A DNA stretch of 64,000 nucleotides, taken from positions 248,001 to 312,000 of the forward strand of contig NZ_CANNGO010000005.1 of assembly GCF_947504215.1 (NCBI RefSeq), read 5' to 3'. Shown here piece after piece: positions 8,139 through 17,855 of the stretch; positions within the stretch are counted from its first letter, which is position 1; every line of letters starts with the position of its first letter. Origin of the DNA: an uncultured Ruegeria sp. Its GTDB lineage: Bacteria > Pseudomonadota > Alphaproteobacteria > Rhodobacterales > Rhodobacteraceae. A program made the position numbers and the translations under genes. Under the pieces are notes generated by a model. It had not been told where the DNA came from and searched no databases. It saw nothing but the letters and a program-made list of their open reading frames with translations.

Positions 8139-9281
8139 TCAGGTCAGATGATCCACGATTTGCAAATGCTGCGCCAACGTGTCGATTTGGCTCATCCATG
8201 CAGAGACCAGCTTCGGATCGCTGGGCGCTGCATGCACGCCGACCGGGATCGCGCGGTTCAGAACGGCTTCGACGGCGAGCGATACCGGGACTGATACCAG
8301 CCGTGCCATTGCGGTGCCTCGTGCATCACCCCAGGCATCCATAACATAGGTTTTATGCCAGACCGCGACGCCGTCTTTTTCGGCCTTCAAGCCAACGCAC
8401 AGCACGACGCGATCGGGTTCGCCGTCGTCATAGGCGTTTTCGTCCCAGAACTGATCCGACATTTCCTTCAGGCGTGCGTCGCCTTCCGGGCCGGTCAGGG
8501 TTTCGATTTCGCTAAAAACGCCTGACCATGCATCTGCCCAGCCATTCAGGCGCAACGTGCCACGGACGAACTCTTTGACCGTCCAATGCTCCTCAAAATG
8601 GTACTGCCGCATGAAGGGCAGCGAGTCGCGGTTTGGATAGACCTCAAAGCTCTCTGGCGTGGGCAAAGGGGCCGTGTAACTGCTGATCGCGTCCCAGGGG
8701 CGGGACACATCCAGCGGCGCGTAATCTCGGATCGAGCGGGAAGGCGACCGCAACGCTTTGAGCACACCCAGCGGCGACCAGCTGAACTTGTACCGGAACG
8801 GGTTTGGGTTCTTGGGGATGCCGCCGCAATAGGAAATGAAGCTCAGGTGGTTTTCCGGATCGAACACGCCCGAGGCGCGGTAGTCGTCCAATAGCGCATG
8901 CGCCATCAGGTGATCGATGCCCGGATCAAGTCCAACTTCGTTGACAAGAACCACACCGGCTTCGCGGGCCTTGTCATCCAACGCGCGCATTTCCGGCGCG
9001 ATGTATGAGGACGAGACAAAATTTGCCTTCCTTGCGATTGCAAGTTCGGCCAAAGGAACGTGCCAGTCGCCCGGCAGCATCGAGACGATGACATCTCCGG
9101 GTTCCAGAACAGCTGTGAGCGCGTCAATTTCAAAGGCGCGGATGTTGTCGGTCAGATCGCCGATCTCGGCCCTGGCCTTTTCGACGGTTCGGTTCCACAC
9201 CGTAACACTGTGCCCGCTTTCGATCAGACGGCGCAAACCGGGAATGGCCGATAGGCCGGTGCCACACCAATGGATGGTCAT
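8139..9281 (-). CDS. Saccharopine dehydrogenase-like (glutamate-forming type) oxidoreductase
   Basis: A 380-residue saccharopine dehydrogenase/reductase-like protein. The N-terminus is a Rossmann fold (HWCGTGLSAIPGLRRLIESG) with an ISMLP-type strand (VIVSMLPGDWH) and SSSYIAPEMRALDDKAREAG; next comes NEVGLDPGIDHLMA, the conserved catalytic-domain entry. It is the third gene of a minus-strand operon after a GST and a Lys1-like enzyme, with 3 bases between it and the Lys1-like gene. The pair would convert lysine plus 2-oxoglutarate to saccharopine and then to aminoadipate semialdehyde plus glutamate. The window also has dapD, so lysine is made by the diaminopimelate route and these genes are most likely catabolic. 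Confidence 0.85.
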   Translation of the reverse strand: MTIHWCGTGLSAIPGLRRLIESGHSVTVWNRTVEKARAEIGDLTDNIRAFEIDALTAVLEPGDVIVSMLPGDWHVPLAELAIARKANFVSSSYIAPEMRALDDKAREAGVVLVNEVGLDPGIDHLMAHALLDDYRASGVFDPENHLSFISYCGGIPKNPNPFRYKFSWSPLGVLKALRSPSRSIRDYAPLDVSRPWDAISSYTAPLPTPESFEVYPNRDSLPFMRQYHFEEHWTVKEFVRGTLRLNGWADAWSGVFSEIETLTGPEGDARLKEMSDQFWDENAYDDGEPDRVVLCVGLKAEKDGVAVWHKTYVMDAWGDARGTAMARLVSVPVSLAVEAVLNRAIPVGVHAAPSDPKLVSAWMSQIDTLAQHLQIVDHLT

Positions 9282-9284
9282 CGC

Positions 9285-10340
9285 TCAGATCCCTTCGATA
9301 TGAGAATGGTAAGTTGCTGCTGCCCGGCCCCAAACTCCACTTTCTAGGTCTGGCAGGGTCAGCAGGGACGGCAACAATTGCGCCGCATAGTCTTCCGAAC
9401 TTTCGACCGGCAGCATCGACGGAAGATTGTCGATGGCGATCACGTCCAGAACCGGGTTGGTGGCCACGCGCAAGGCGGGGCGTTCCCACGTGGTGGCCTG
9501 ATCATAGACAGGCACAGGGTTATAGTCGCTGTCCGGATCGCAGGCGACATCGCCAATGGCTGTCAGGGTGCGCCTGGCATTCAAAGCCTCTGGTGGGACA
9601 AAGACAGGGGTTCCGGGGCGGGCAAAGATGCAGTTCAGGAACAGGTCATGGTCAAGGATCTCGGGGAATGGACCGCCGCTGGCCGTCTCGGCCATATCCC
9701 ATTTGGTGACCTGCACACCCATCGCCTCGCACAGATCAGCGGCGCCGGTTCCGACACGACCTAACGCGCCGATGACAATGGCCCGAGGGTGGGGGCACTC
9801 GGTGGCATCCACCTCGGCCAGCAGTTCTGAATTCAGCGCGTCTTTACTGGAATAGACGCCGACCGCAGGGCATTCTTCGCCGCGTTGCTGCGCGGCCCAG
9901 GTTTTGAGCGTCACCGCGGCCCCGGCATAACCGGCCCAATAGCCAAAAGCGGCGACACGGCGGCCGTCTTCTTGCACCAGATACTCCAGATCATACAGTG
10001 TTCCGCCCCCGGCCTTGAAGCGTTCAAGCAATGCGCGGCCGGAGTGTTGTCCCTTGTACGCATGGCCAAACATGATGTGCCGATGAGGCAGGGGTGAACC
10101 ATCTTCGGGCAGCTCCTTGAGGCCAAAGATGATCGCATCTGCAGGCGCCTTGGGCCAGGAATTCTCGGCAGCGATTTCGCATCCGACTGCTGTGTACCCA
10201 TCTATCGGGATCGCCCGGACCGAGCTTTCCTCGACTGTCACGCGGATGCCCGCAGCGATCAGGTCTGCGGCCCCTTGGGGCGTCAGGCCGACCCGTTCTT
10301 CGTTGGGGCGCTGTTCTGCCCTGACCCAGAGATGTGTCAT
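9285..10340 (-). CDS. Saccharopine dehydrogenase (NAD+, L-lysine-forming), Lys1-like
   Basis: A 351-residue homologue of fungal Lys1 and of the lysine-ketoglutarate reductase half of the animal/plant bifunctional enzyme. Visible features are the N-terminal RAEQRPNEERVGLTPQGA, the HIMFGHAYKGQ block, ALGRVGTGAADLCEAMG (nucleotide-binding loop), KWDMAET..GGPFPEI and the C-terminal DNLPSMLPVESSEDYAAQLL. All are strongly family-like. It lies 14 bases after the GST gene and 3 before the second dehydrogenase. In this context it most likely runs in the saccharopine-forming direction, for lysine breakdown. That direction is inference. Confidence 0.9.
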   Translation of the reverse strand: MTHLWVRAEQRPNEERVGLTPQGAADLIAAGIRVTVEESSVRAIPIDGYTAVGCEIAAENSWPKAPADAIIFGLKELPEDGSPLPHRHIMFGHAYKGQHSGRALLERFKAGGGTLYDLEYLVQEDGRRVAAFGYWAGYAGAAVTLKTWAAQQRGEECPAVGVYSSKDALNSELLAEVDATECPHPRAIVIGALGRVGTGAADLCEAMGVQVTKWDMAETASGGPFPEILDHDLFLNCIFARPGTPVFVPPEALNARRTLTAIGDVACDPDSDYNPVPVYDQATTWERPALRVATNPVLDVIAIDNLPSMLPVESSEDYAAQLLPSLLTLPDLESGVWGRAAATYHSHIEGI

Positions 10341-10354
10341 TTGCTATCCTATGT

Positions 10355-10969
10355 TCAGAGCATTCCGGCGGCCCTGACCGCCTGAACCGACGCGCGCGCC
10401 TCCATGGCGTCGCGAAAGGCGACGATCTTTGGGAAGTCGGCAACGTCTACACCGTCGCCTTCAAGCCAACTGCACACAATATAAAGATAGGCATCTGCAA
10501 GGCTGAACCGGTCGCCCAACACGAAAGGGCCTCGCAGACCATTTGATACAATGTAGTCGCAGGATGCGGTCATCGTCTCGGCCACTTTGGCAGTCATGTC
10601 GTCCCAGCTGGATTTCTTGTCCGCCCAGCGGTGCCCCCGCAACTTGTGAGCGTGGTTCACATGCATTGTGGTCGCAAGGTAATACATCACTTCGCGCATT
10701 CGGCCCGCCATAACGGGTCCATCGGGCACCAGTCCGGCCTCTGGGGCTTGGGCCGCGACATATTCCAGTAATGCTCCGGTTTCGGTCAGAATCCCGCCAT
10801 CCACCGCCAGCGCCGGAACCCGGCCTTTGGGATTGATTTGTTGATAGGCCGGTTTGGTTTGTTCACCTGCGGCGAAGTCCAAACGGATCGCTTCATACTC
10901 CAACCCGGATTCTTCTAGAGCGATGGCAACAGCGACCGAAATGGTCCGTGGGGCATAATAAAGCTGCAT
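10355..10969 (-). CDS. Glutathione S-transferase family protein
   Basis: A 204-residue GST. The N-terminal thioredoxin-like domain has MQLYYAPRTISVAVAIALEE and a cis-Pro region (GRVPALAVDGGILTETGALL); the helical C-terminal domain includes FVLGDRFSLADAYLYIV. The substrate is unknown. It is the first gene of the operon with the two saccharopine-type dehydrogenases, so it may detoxify the reactive semialdehyde product or simply be co-expressed. Both are inference. Confidence 0.88.
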   Translation of the reverse strand: MQLYYAPRTISVAVAIALEESGLEYEAIRLDFAAGEQTKPAYQQINPKGRVPALAVDGGILTETGALLEYVAAQAPEAGLVPDGPVMAGRMREVMYYLATTMHVNHAHKLRGHRWADKKSSWDDMTAKVAETMTASCDYIVSNGLRGPFVLGDRFSLADAYLYIVCSWLEGDGVDVADFPKIVAFRDAMEARASVQAVRAAGML

Positions 10970-10993
10970 CGCGTGTTCTCCGTTGCGATCGTA

Positions 10994-11644
10994 TTATAAG
11001 TGCGTTTGGGCAAACTGCCGGTCTGGTGCTTCCAGGTGCGGAACAGCATTGAACAGAACTGGGCTAAGTTGTGGGCCAATCGGGTGCAGACGATGCATCG
11101 ACGTGTTCATGATGGCAAGAGCGACGCGCGCCATCGATGAAACGTCCAAACCCATGACCTGTCGCACCACCATCGAGATCAGACCACCCGAGGTCACGAC
11201 GATTGCAGGGCCCCCTTCGGTTCCGATGTCATGCAGCGCGCCGGACACGCGGGATTCGAATTCGGAAAAAGTTTCCGGCGTATCGCTGATTTGGCCACTG
11301 GCCCATGCGGCGAAGGTTTTTGGCAGATGTTCCACAAACCCTTCGCGATCCGTTGGAACGACCTCACCATGCTGTTCTTCGAACAGTTTCGCGATGTTGA
11401 AATACTCGATCTCATTCAGTCGAGGATCCTGAATTGGATCTGACAGCCCCATGCTGGCTGCGGTTTCGATATGCCGAATAAGCGTACCGCAGTAAACGCG
11501 CGGGTGATGCGCGCGCGTGTCGCGCAAATGCGCTCCCAGCCATCGCGCTTGCTGATGGCCAAGCTCACTTAGCTTGTCATAGTTCTTTTCATCACTTGCG
11601 GCGGTATTGGCCTGGCCGTGACGAACCAGTGTGATGTGCGACAT
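10994..11644 (-). CDS. Histidine phosphatase family protein
   Basis: RHG-type histidine phosphatase, 216 residues from the ATG at 11644, which has AGAGGGA just upstream. The frame is open further upstream, but that part overlaps the promoter region of the divergent hydrolase and is unlikely to be translated. The phospho-accepting His is in LVRHGQAN. The second position, usually His in a SHGG element, reads VVTSGGLIS, so Ser replaces His. A TSGG form is common in one subfamily, so this is not necessarily inactivating. The substrate is unknown. Confidence 0.85.
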   Translation of the reverse strand: MSHITLVRHGQANTAASDEKNYDKLSELGHQQARWLGAHLRDTRAHHPRVYCGTLIRHIETAASMGLSDPIQDPRLNEIEYFNIAKLFEEQHGEVVPTDREGFVEHLPKTFAAWASGQISDTPETFSEFESRVSGALHDIGTEGGPAIVVTSGGLISMVVRQVMGLDVSSMARVALAIMNTSMHRLHPIGPQLSPVLFNAVPHLEAPDRQFAQTHL

Positions 11645-11800
11645 GGCGGTCCCTCTTGGCCGAAGTCTTAGGGCAGGATCCGTGCAGGGACCAGAGGGGT
11701 TTGCCAGCCACGCACTAAAAACACCGTGCAATTCATGCGATCGGCTTGCACGACGACGCGCCGGGCGTATGTTTGGGCCATCGTGGGAGCGGAGCAGTAC

Positions 11801-12979
11801 ATGGCCATTGACGAAAATCGGTTTCTGGCTGACCTGCACGCGCTGCGAGAGTTCGGTGCTGCGGGCGTCGGTAAGGGTGTGACACGACCCGCCTATTCAC
11901 AGGCAGATATTGCTGCGCGCCGTTGGCTGGCCACGCGCATGCAAGAGGCTGGACTGCAACCGCATTTCGATCCGGTCGGCAATCTGTTTGGTCTTGCCCA
12001 GGAACCATCCCTTTTGATGGGATCGCATTCAGACAGTCAGCCAGAAGGCGGCTGGTTGGACGGTGCGCTGGGGGTGATTGCGGCCCTTGAAGTGGCGCGC
12101 GCCTCAGACCGGCCCATTTCGGTCGTGAGCTTCCAGGACGAAGAAGGTCGGTTTGGTGTCACAACCGGATCAGCAATCTGGTCCGGAGGGTTGAACTTGT
12201 CACAGGCGGACAGTCTGACCGATCACGCAGGCGTAACCCTTGGGGCCGCACGTGCGTCCATGCGGGATTTGGCGCGGGGTTTTGTCGATCCCGGTCAGTT
12301 CACCGGGTTCATCGAAATGCATATCGAACAGGGCCCGTCGCTGGATGAAAGCGGAGATCTGATCGGCGTTGTGACGGATATTGTGGGCATCCGGGACATG
12401 GTGATCAGCTTCGAAGGTCAACAGAACCATGCCGGAACCACTCCGATGCACCTGCGCCGCGATGCGTTTCAGGCTTTGTCGCTGTTCAACGCGGAAATCA
12501 ACACGCGGTTCCGGAACGTTGTAACGCCACAAACGGTTTGGACGATCGGGCATGTGGAGGTGCATCCCAATGCATCCTCAATCGTTCCGGGCCGCGCCCG
12601 GTTTTCGATGCAGTGGCGCGATAGTGATCCAGACCGTCTGCTGCGAATGGAGGAGATCATTCGAAAGACCGCGCAGGACATTGCCGATCGCTTGGAAATG
12701 GGTTTAGCCTTTGGCCCGATGTTGGGGCTGGAGCCGGTCTCGATGGACAGGGCATTGCAGGCGAAACTGGAAGTTGGAGCACAGCGTGTTGCACCCGGAA
12801 AGTGGCGGAGTATGCCGTCGGGTGCGTTGCATGACGCGACCAACATCGCAAAGCTGATGCCAGCGGCGATGTTGTTCGTACCTTCGATCAAGGGAATCAG
12901 TCACGATTTTGCCGAGGATACTTTGGAAAAAGACCTGATTGCAGGCCTTCATGCGCTGGTTATTGCCGTTAACGGGTGA
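11801..12979 (+). CDS. M20-family amidohydrolase (N-carbamoyl amino acid/allantoate type)
   Basis: A 392-residue Zn-dependent hydrolase of the hydantoinase/carbamoylase (HyuC/AllC) family. Metal and substrate motifs are [43 protein letters not shown], a dimerisation-domain [12 protein letters not shown] and [16 protein letters not shown]. The family cleaves N-carbamoyl amino acids, allantoate or ureidoglycolate; the specificity cannot be told here. The start at 11801 has GGAGCGGAG upstream; the longer frame from 11726 has no support. It is divergent from the histidine phosphatase, with 156 bases between. Confidence 0.87.
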   Translation: MAIDENRFLADLHALREFGAAGVGKGVTRPAYSQADIAARRWLATRMQEAGLQPHFDPVGNLFGLAQEPSLLMGSHSDSQPEGGWLDGALGVIAALEVARASDRPISVVSFQDEEGRFGVTTGSAIWSGGLNLSQADSLTDHAGVTLGAARASMRDLARGFVDPGQFTGFIEMHIEQGPSLDESGDLIGVVTDIVGIRDMVISFEGQQNHAGTTPMHLRRDAFQALSLFNAEINTRFRNVVTPQTVWTIGHVEVHPNASSIVPGRARFSMQWRDSDPDRLLRMEEIIRKTAQDIADRLEMGLAFGPMLGLEPVSMDRALQAKLEVGAQRVAPGKWRSMPSGALHDATNIAKLMPAAMLFVPSIKGISHDFAEDTLEKDLIAGLHALVIAVNG

Positions 12980-13373
12980 CCGAGCAGCAAGATCGCGTCA
13001 TTTAACCATTTGATGTATTTGTGAATATTCTAGAAACGCCTGAAAGTCACCTGCAAAGCTCATGCGATCACATCGCTTGCGGTTGGTTGTTGCCGAATGG
13101 AAAAAAGTTTCCTATAGGAGACAAAACGCGGTGTATCACCGTATACAGTTCGTCATTTGATCAAGCATCGGGGCAGTCATGATGGCCAGTGAATGGATAC
13201 GGCAAAGACCAATATCAGGGTGTTTCTCCGATGTCTTTTTGGACCGGTGCCACGTGTTTGGGCGCAAGATCATTCGACGCAACTGCCCCAAAAACAAGCA
13301 TTGAAAAACCGGCCATGTTCTTCGACCATAACGCCACCCGATCTCATGCCGCGACAAGAGAAGGAGACTCACA
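12980..13373 (+). other. 394-base intergenic region upstream of gcvT
   Basis: No convincing gene lies here. I looked for the glycine riboswitch core (GGAGAG, ACCGAAGG, CTCAGG, GACAGGGG elements) and did not find it. A small inverted repeat TGTAT-N6-ATACA falls at about 13132-13147. GAAGGAGA just before 13374 is the gcvT ribosome binding site. Confidence 0.5.
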
Positions 13374-14468
13374 ATGACTGACCCAAAACGCACTCCGCTT
13401 TATGATCTGCATGTTGAGTTGGGTGGTAAGATGGTCGATTTTGCCGGGTGGGAGATGCCCGTTCAGTATCCTCTGGGGATTATGGGCGAACACAAGCAGT
13501 GCCGCGAAAGGGCAGCGGTGTTTGACGTGAGCCATATGGGCCAAGTGATCCTGCGTGGCGAGAATGTGGGGGAGAAGCTGGAAGCTTTGTGCCCGCAGGC
13601 TTATGCGACGCTGAAGGAAGGCAAGGCGCGGTATGGGTTTTTCACCAATGCGGACGGCGGGATCATGGATGACCTGATCGTGTCGAACGCGGGCGATCAC
13701 TACTTTGTGGTGGTGAACGCGGCGCTGCGTCATCAGGACATTCCGCATATGCAGGCCAATCTGGACGGCGTCGAAGTGATTGAAATCTTCGACCGCGCGC
13801 TGGTGGCGGTTCAGGGTCCTGCCGCAGAAAACGTTGTGGGCGAGCTGTGTCCGGCGGCGCGGGATCTGAAGTTCATGGAAACCACCGTGGCCGATATCAA
13901 CGGCGTCGAATGCCGCATCTCGCGGTTGGGCTATACCGGCGAGGACGGGTACGAGATCTCGATCCCCGAAGAAAAGGCCGTGGAGGTGACCCGCGCCTTT
14001 CTGGCGCATGAAGATTGTGAAGCTGCCGGTCTCGGCGCGCGAGACAGCCTGAGGCTGGAGGCAGGTCTTTGCCTATATGGCAACGACATTGACCAGAGCA
14101 CCTCACCGATCGAGGCATCTTTAGGCTGGGCGATCCAGAAGCGCCGCAAGGAAGAAGGCGGTTTCCCGGGCGCGGACCGGGTGCAAAAGGAACTGGCCGA
14201 TGGGGCCTCGCGCAAGCTGGTCGGCATCAGGCCAGAAGGCCGCGCACCGGCGCGCCACGGCGTGGAGATCCAATCTTCCCAAGGAAACACGATTGGTCAG
14301 ATCACGTCGGGCGGGTTCGGCCCCACAGTTGGTGGCCCGGTGGCGATGGGCTATGTCGCAGCCGGACATGGTGAGCCGGGTGAGGTGGTGAACCTAATCA
14401 TTCGGGGCAAGCCACAACCGGCGCAGATCGTGGCGCTGCCCTTTGTCATACAGAATTACAAGCGTTGA
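13374..14468 (+). CDS. gcvT: Glycine cleavage system aminomethyltransferase (T protein)
   Basis: T protein transfers the aminomethyl carbon from lipoyl-H protein to tetrahydrofolate and releases ammonia. The 364-residue sequence has LHVELGGKMVDFAGWEMPVQ at the N-terminus, VFDVSHMGQ, SRLGYTGEDGYEISIPEE and the C-terminal barrel with KLVGI and GQITSGGFGPTVGGPVAMGY. AAGGAGACTCACA precedes the ATG. It leads a gcvT-gcvH-gcvP operon, 18 bases before gcvH. Confidence 0.97.
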   Translation: MTDPKRTPLYDLHVELGGKMVDFAGWEMPVQYPLGIMGEHKQCRERAAVFDVSHMGQVILRGENVGEKLEALCPQAYATLKEGKARYGFFTNADGGIMDDLIVSNAGDHYFVVVNAALRHQDIPHMQANLDGVEVIEIFDRALVAVQGPAAENVVGELCPAARDLKFMETTVADINGVECRISRLGYTGEDGYEISIPEEKAVEVTRAFLAHEDCEAAGLGARDSLRLEAGLCLYGNDIDQSTSPIEASLGWAIQKRRKEEGGFPGADRVQKELADGASRKLVGIRPEGRAPARHGVEIQSSQGNTIGQITSGGFGPTVGGPVAMGYVAAGHGEPGEVVNLIIRGKPQPAQIVALPFVIQNYKR

Positions 14469-14486
14469 AGTCAGGAGAGAGACAAC

Positions 14487-14852
14487 ATGGCAACCTATTA
14501 TTCCGATGAGCATGAATGGCTGACCGTCGAAGGCGACACGGCCACGCTGGGGATCACCAAACACGCGGCCGAGCAATTGGGCGATGTGGTGTTCGTGGAA
14601 CAGCAGGAAGCAGGTGACGAGTTTGAGAAAGGCGGCGAGATCGGTGTGATCGAATCCGTCAAGGCAGCCTCCGAGCTGTACGCGCCGGTTGATGGCGAGA
14701 TCGTCGAGGTGAACGAGGCGCTGGTCGACAACCCCGGTTCGCTGAACGACGATCCCGAAGGTGAAGCCTGGATCTACAAGATCAAGATTGCGGATGCATC
14801 GCAGTTGGAAGATCTGATGGATCTGGACGGCTACAAAGCCCTGATCGGCTGA
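14487..14852 (+). CDS. gcvH: Glycine cleavage system H protein
   Basis: A 121-residue lipoyl carrier that shuttles the aminomethyl group between P, T and L proteins. The lipoylated Lys is in the [17 protein letters not shown] motif, about residue 60. The N-terminal [21 protein letters not shown] and [14 protein letters not shown] are typical. CAGGAGAGAGACAAC precedes the ATG. It is the middle gene of the operon. No lpd or lipoate ligase gene is in the window. Confidence 0.97.
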   Translation: MATYYSDEHEWLTVEGDTATLGITKHAAEQLGDVVFVEQQEAGDEFEKGGEIGVIESVKAASELYAPVDGEIVEVNEALVDNPGSLNDDPEGEAWIYKIKIADASQLEDLMDLDGYKALIG

Positions 14853-14961
14853 TCCTTGGTTGGGTCCCCGCGCGGGCCCACCGCTTCATCTTTTTCCAAA
14901 TACTCCCGCCGGAGGCTCCTGCCAGAGCGGCTTGGAGAGACATTGCTTGAGGAGCGCACAA

Positions 14962-17817
14962 ATGGCCTTCAAACTCACTGACTACGAAGCCTATGACTTC
15001 GCCAACCGACGCCATATCGGACCAAGCCCGACCGAGATGCGCGATATGCTCAAGGTGATCGGCTTCAAGACACTGGACCAGCTGATCGACGCCACGGTTC
15101 CGCCTGCGATCCGGCAGAAAGAACCCTTGGACTGGGGTCCGGCGATGACGGAACGCGATGCGCTGTTCTACATGAAAGAGGTAGCGAGCAAGAACAAGGT
15201 TCTGACCTCGCTGATCGGTCAGGGCTATTACGGCACCACCACACCGGCGCCGATCCTGCGCAACATCCTGGAAAACCCGGCCTGGTACACCGCCTACACC
15301 CCCTATCAGCCCGAGATCAGCCAGGGCCGTCTTGAGGCGCTGCTGAACTTCCAGACCATGGTCAGCGACCTGACCGGGCTGGACGTGGCCAACGCGTCCT
15401 TGCTGGACGAAGCCACTGCTGCGGCGGAAGCGATGGCGATGGCCAAGCGCGGCGGGCGGTCCAAGGCCAATAATGCGGCCTTCTTCGTGGACAAGAACTG
15501 CCACCCGCAGACCATTGCGGTGATCAAGACCCGGGCTGAGCCTCTGGGCATCGACGTGCAGGTCGCCGATCCAGACACGCTGGATGCAGGGTCGGTGTTT
15601 GGTGCGATCTTCCAGTATCCCGGCACCCATGGCCATGTGCGCGACTTCACCTCGGAAATCGCCGCGTTGCATGAGCACAAGGCGATTGCCATTGTTGCCG
15701 CCGACATCCTGTCGCTGGCGCTGCTGAAATCCCCCGGTGAGATGGGCGCGGATATCGCCATCGGCTCGACCCAGCGCTTTGGCGTGCCGATGGGCTATGG
15801 CGGGCCGCACGCCGCCTATATGGCGACCACCGACAAGCTGAAACGCTCGATGCCGGGCCGGATCATCGGCGTCAGCATCGACAGCCGGGGCAACAAGGCC
15901 TACCGCCTGTCGCTGCAAACCCGCGAGCAGCATATCCGCCGCGAAAAAGCCAACTCCAACGTCTGCACCGCGCAGGCGCTGCTGGCCGTCATCGCCTCAA
16001 TGTATGCCGTGTACCATGGCCCCGATGGCATCAAGGCCATCGCGCAATCGGTGCACCGCAAGACCTCGCGCCTGGCCGCAGGCCTGGAAGAGGCAGGCTT
16101 TGCCGTGGAACCAGAAGTGTTCTTCGACACCATCACGGTTGAGGTCGGCCACCTGCAGAACGTGGTGATGGAGGCCGCCGTGGCGCGCGGCGTCAACCTG
16201 CGCAAGGTTGGTGAGACGAAAGTGGGCATCAGCCTGGACGAACAGACCCGCCCCGAGACCATCGAGGCGGTCTGGGGCGCCTTCGGCATCGACCGCACCG
16301 ATGACAGCTCAAACAAGCAATACCGTCTGCCGGACTATGCCCTGCGTGAAAGCGCGTATCTGACTCACCCGATCTTCCACAAGAACCGGGCCGAGGCCGA
16401 GATCACGCGCTATATGCGCCGTCTGGCCGACCGCGATCTGGCGCTGGATCGGGCGATGATCCCGCTGGGGTCGTGCACTATGAAGCTGAACGCCACGATC
16501 GAGATGATCCCGGTCACCTGGCCCGAGTTCGGCAACCTGCACCCGTTCTGCCCTGAAGATCAGGCGCAGGGCTACATGCAGATGATCGACGATCTGAACG
16601 ACAAGCTGTGCCAGATCACCGGCTATGACGCGATCTCCCAGCAGCCCAATTCGGGCGCGCAGGGGGAATATGCGGGGCTGCTGACTATCCGCAACTACCA
16701 CTTCGCCCGCGGCGAAGGGCAGCGCAATGTCTGCCTGATCCCAACCTCGGCGCATGGAACCAACCCGGCCTCGGCCCAGATGGTGGGATGGCAGGTTGTG
16801 CCTGTGCAGGCCGATGAGAACGGCAATATCGATCTGAATGACTTCCGTGCCAAAGCGGAAAAGCACAGCGACCATCTGGCTGGCTGCATGATCACTTACC
16901 CCTCGACCCATGGCGTGTTCGAGACCACCGTGCAGGAGGTCTGCCAGATCACCCATGACCATGGGGGTCAGGTCTATATCGATGGCGCCAACATGAACGC
17001 GATGGTCGGCCTGTCGCGTCCCGGTGACATTGGCGGTGACGTCAGCCACCTGAACCTGCACAAGACGTTCTGCATACCGCATGGCGGCGGCGGCCCCGGC
17101 ATGGGGCCGATCGGCGTCAAGGCGCACCTGACCGAGCATCTGCCGGGCCACCCGGAATACGGCACCGCAGTGGGTCCGGTCTCTGCGGCGCCCTTTGGCT
17201 CACCGTCGATCCTGCCGGTCAGCTGGGCTTATGTGTTGCTGATGGGTGGCGCGGGTCTGACGCAGGCCACTAAGGTGGCGATCCTGAACGCCAACTACAT
17301 CGCGGCACGCCTGCAGGATGCCTACCCTATCCTCTACACCTCGGAAACGGGCCGCGTGGCGCATGAATGCATCCTCGACACCCGCCCGCTGGACGAGGCC
17401 GCGCATGTGACCGTGGATGACGTGGCCAAGCGTCTGGTCGATTCAGGTTTCCATGCCCCGACGATGAGCTGGCCGGTTGCCGGCACCTTGATGGTCGAGC
17501 CCACGGAATCGGAACCCAAGGACGAGTTGGACCGCTTCTGCGACGCCATGCTCTCGATCCGGGCCGAGGCGCAAGACATCATAGACGGCAAGATCGACGC
17601 GGAAAACAACCCGCTGAAGAACGCCCCCCACACGGTGCGCGATCTGGTTGGTGATTGGGATCGCCCCTATACCCGTGAGCAGGCTTGCTTCCCTCCGGGT
17701 TCGATGGGCGTCGACAAGTATTGGTCGCCGGTCAACCGCGTCGACAACGCATATGGCGATCGAAACCTCGTCTGCACGTGCCCGCCGATGTCGGAATACG
17801 AAGAAGCCGCCGAGTGA
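14962..17817 (+). CDS. gcvP: Glycine dehydrogenase (decarboxylating), P protein
   Basis: A 951-residue single-chain P protein that decarboxylates glycine with PLP and loads the H protein. N-terminal half: [19 protein letters not shown], a [17 protein letters not shown] block and [13 protein letters not shown]-terminal half: the PLP-binding Lys in [18 protein letters not shown], plus [11 protein letters not shown]. The start at 14962 ([10 protein letters not shown]) has GAGGAGCGCAC upstream; the open frame to 14860 lies in the gap after gcvH. A perfect terminator follows the stop. Confidence 0.97.
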   Translation: MAFKLTDYEAYDFANRRHIGPSPTEMRDMLKVIGFKTLDQLIDATVPPAIRQKEPLDWGPAMTERDALFYMKEVASKNKVLTSLIGQGYYGTTTPAPILRNILENPAWYTAYTPYQPEISQGRLEALLNFQTMVSDLTGLDVANASLLDEATAAAEAMAMAKRGGRSKANNAAFFVDKNCHPQTIAVIKTRAEPLGIDVQVADPDTLDAGSVFGAIFQYPGTHGHVRDFTSEIAALHEHKAIAIVAADILSLALLKSPGEMGADIAIGSTQRFGVPMGYGGPHAAYMATTDKLKRSMPGRIIGVSIDSRGNKAYRLSLQTREQHIRREKANSNVCTAQALLAVIASMYAVYHGPDGIKAIAQSVHRKTSRLAAGLEEAGFAVEPEVFFDTITVEVGHLQNVVMEAAVARGVNLRKVGETKVGISLDEQTRPETIEAVWGAFGIDRTDDSSNKQYRLPDYALRESAYLTHPIFHKNRAEAEITRYMRRLADRDLALDRAMIPLGSCTMKLNATIEMIPVTWPEFGNLHPFCPEDQAQGYMQMIDDLNDKLCQITGYDAISQQPNSGAQGEYAGLLTIRNYHFARGEGQRNVCLIPTSAHGTNPASAQMVGWQVVPVQADENGNIDLNDFRAKAEKHSDHLAGCMITYPSTHGVFETTVQEVCQITHDHGGQVYIDGANMNAMVGLSRPGDIGGDVSHLNLHKTFCIPHGGGGPGMGPIGVKAHLTEHLPGHPEYGTAVGPVSAAPFGSPSILPVSWAYVLLMGGAGLTQATKVAILNANYIAARLQDAYPILYTSETGRVAHECILDTRPLDEAAHVTVDDVAKRLVDSGFHAPTMSWPVAGTLMVEPTESEPKDELDRFCDAMLSIRAEAQDIIDGKIDAENNPLKNAPHTVRDLVGDWDRPYTREQACFPPGSMGVDKYWSPVNRVDNAYGDRNLVCTCPPMSEYEEAAE

Positions 17818-17820
17818 AAA

Positions 17821-17855
17821 AGAAAACCCCCGCCAGCGCTGGCGGGGGTTTTCTT
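17821..17855 (+). terminator. Strong bidirectional terminator after gcvP
   Basis: A 35-base perfect palindromic hairpin whose arms read AGAAAACCCCCGCCAGC and GCTGGCGGGGGTTTTCT. The T-rich 3' side and A-rich 5' side let it act in both directions. It overlaps the last bases of the convergent cytochrome peroxidase gene. Confidence 0.95.

Noticed and set aside
12980-13373. Glycine riboswitch upstream of gcvT
   Set aside because: Expected from the operon, but none of the conserved glycine-aptamer blocks could be found on the plus strand.
14782-15933. Long minus-strand ORF (383 codons) over gcvH/gcvP
   Set aside because: A high-GC shadow frame: His/Arg/Gly-rich, no family resemblance, opposite a fully recognisable gcvP.
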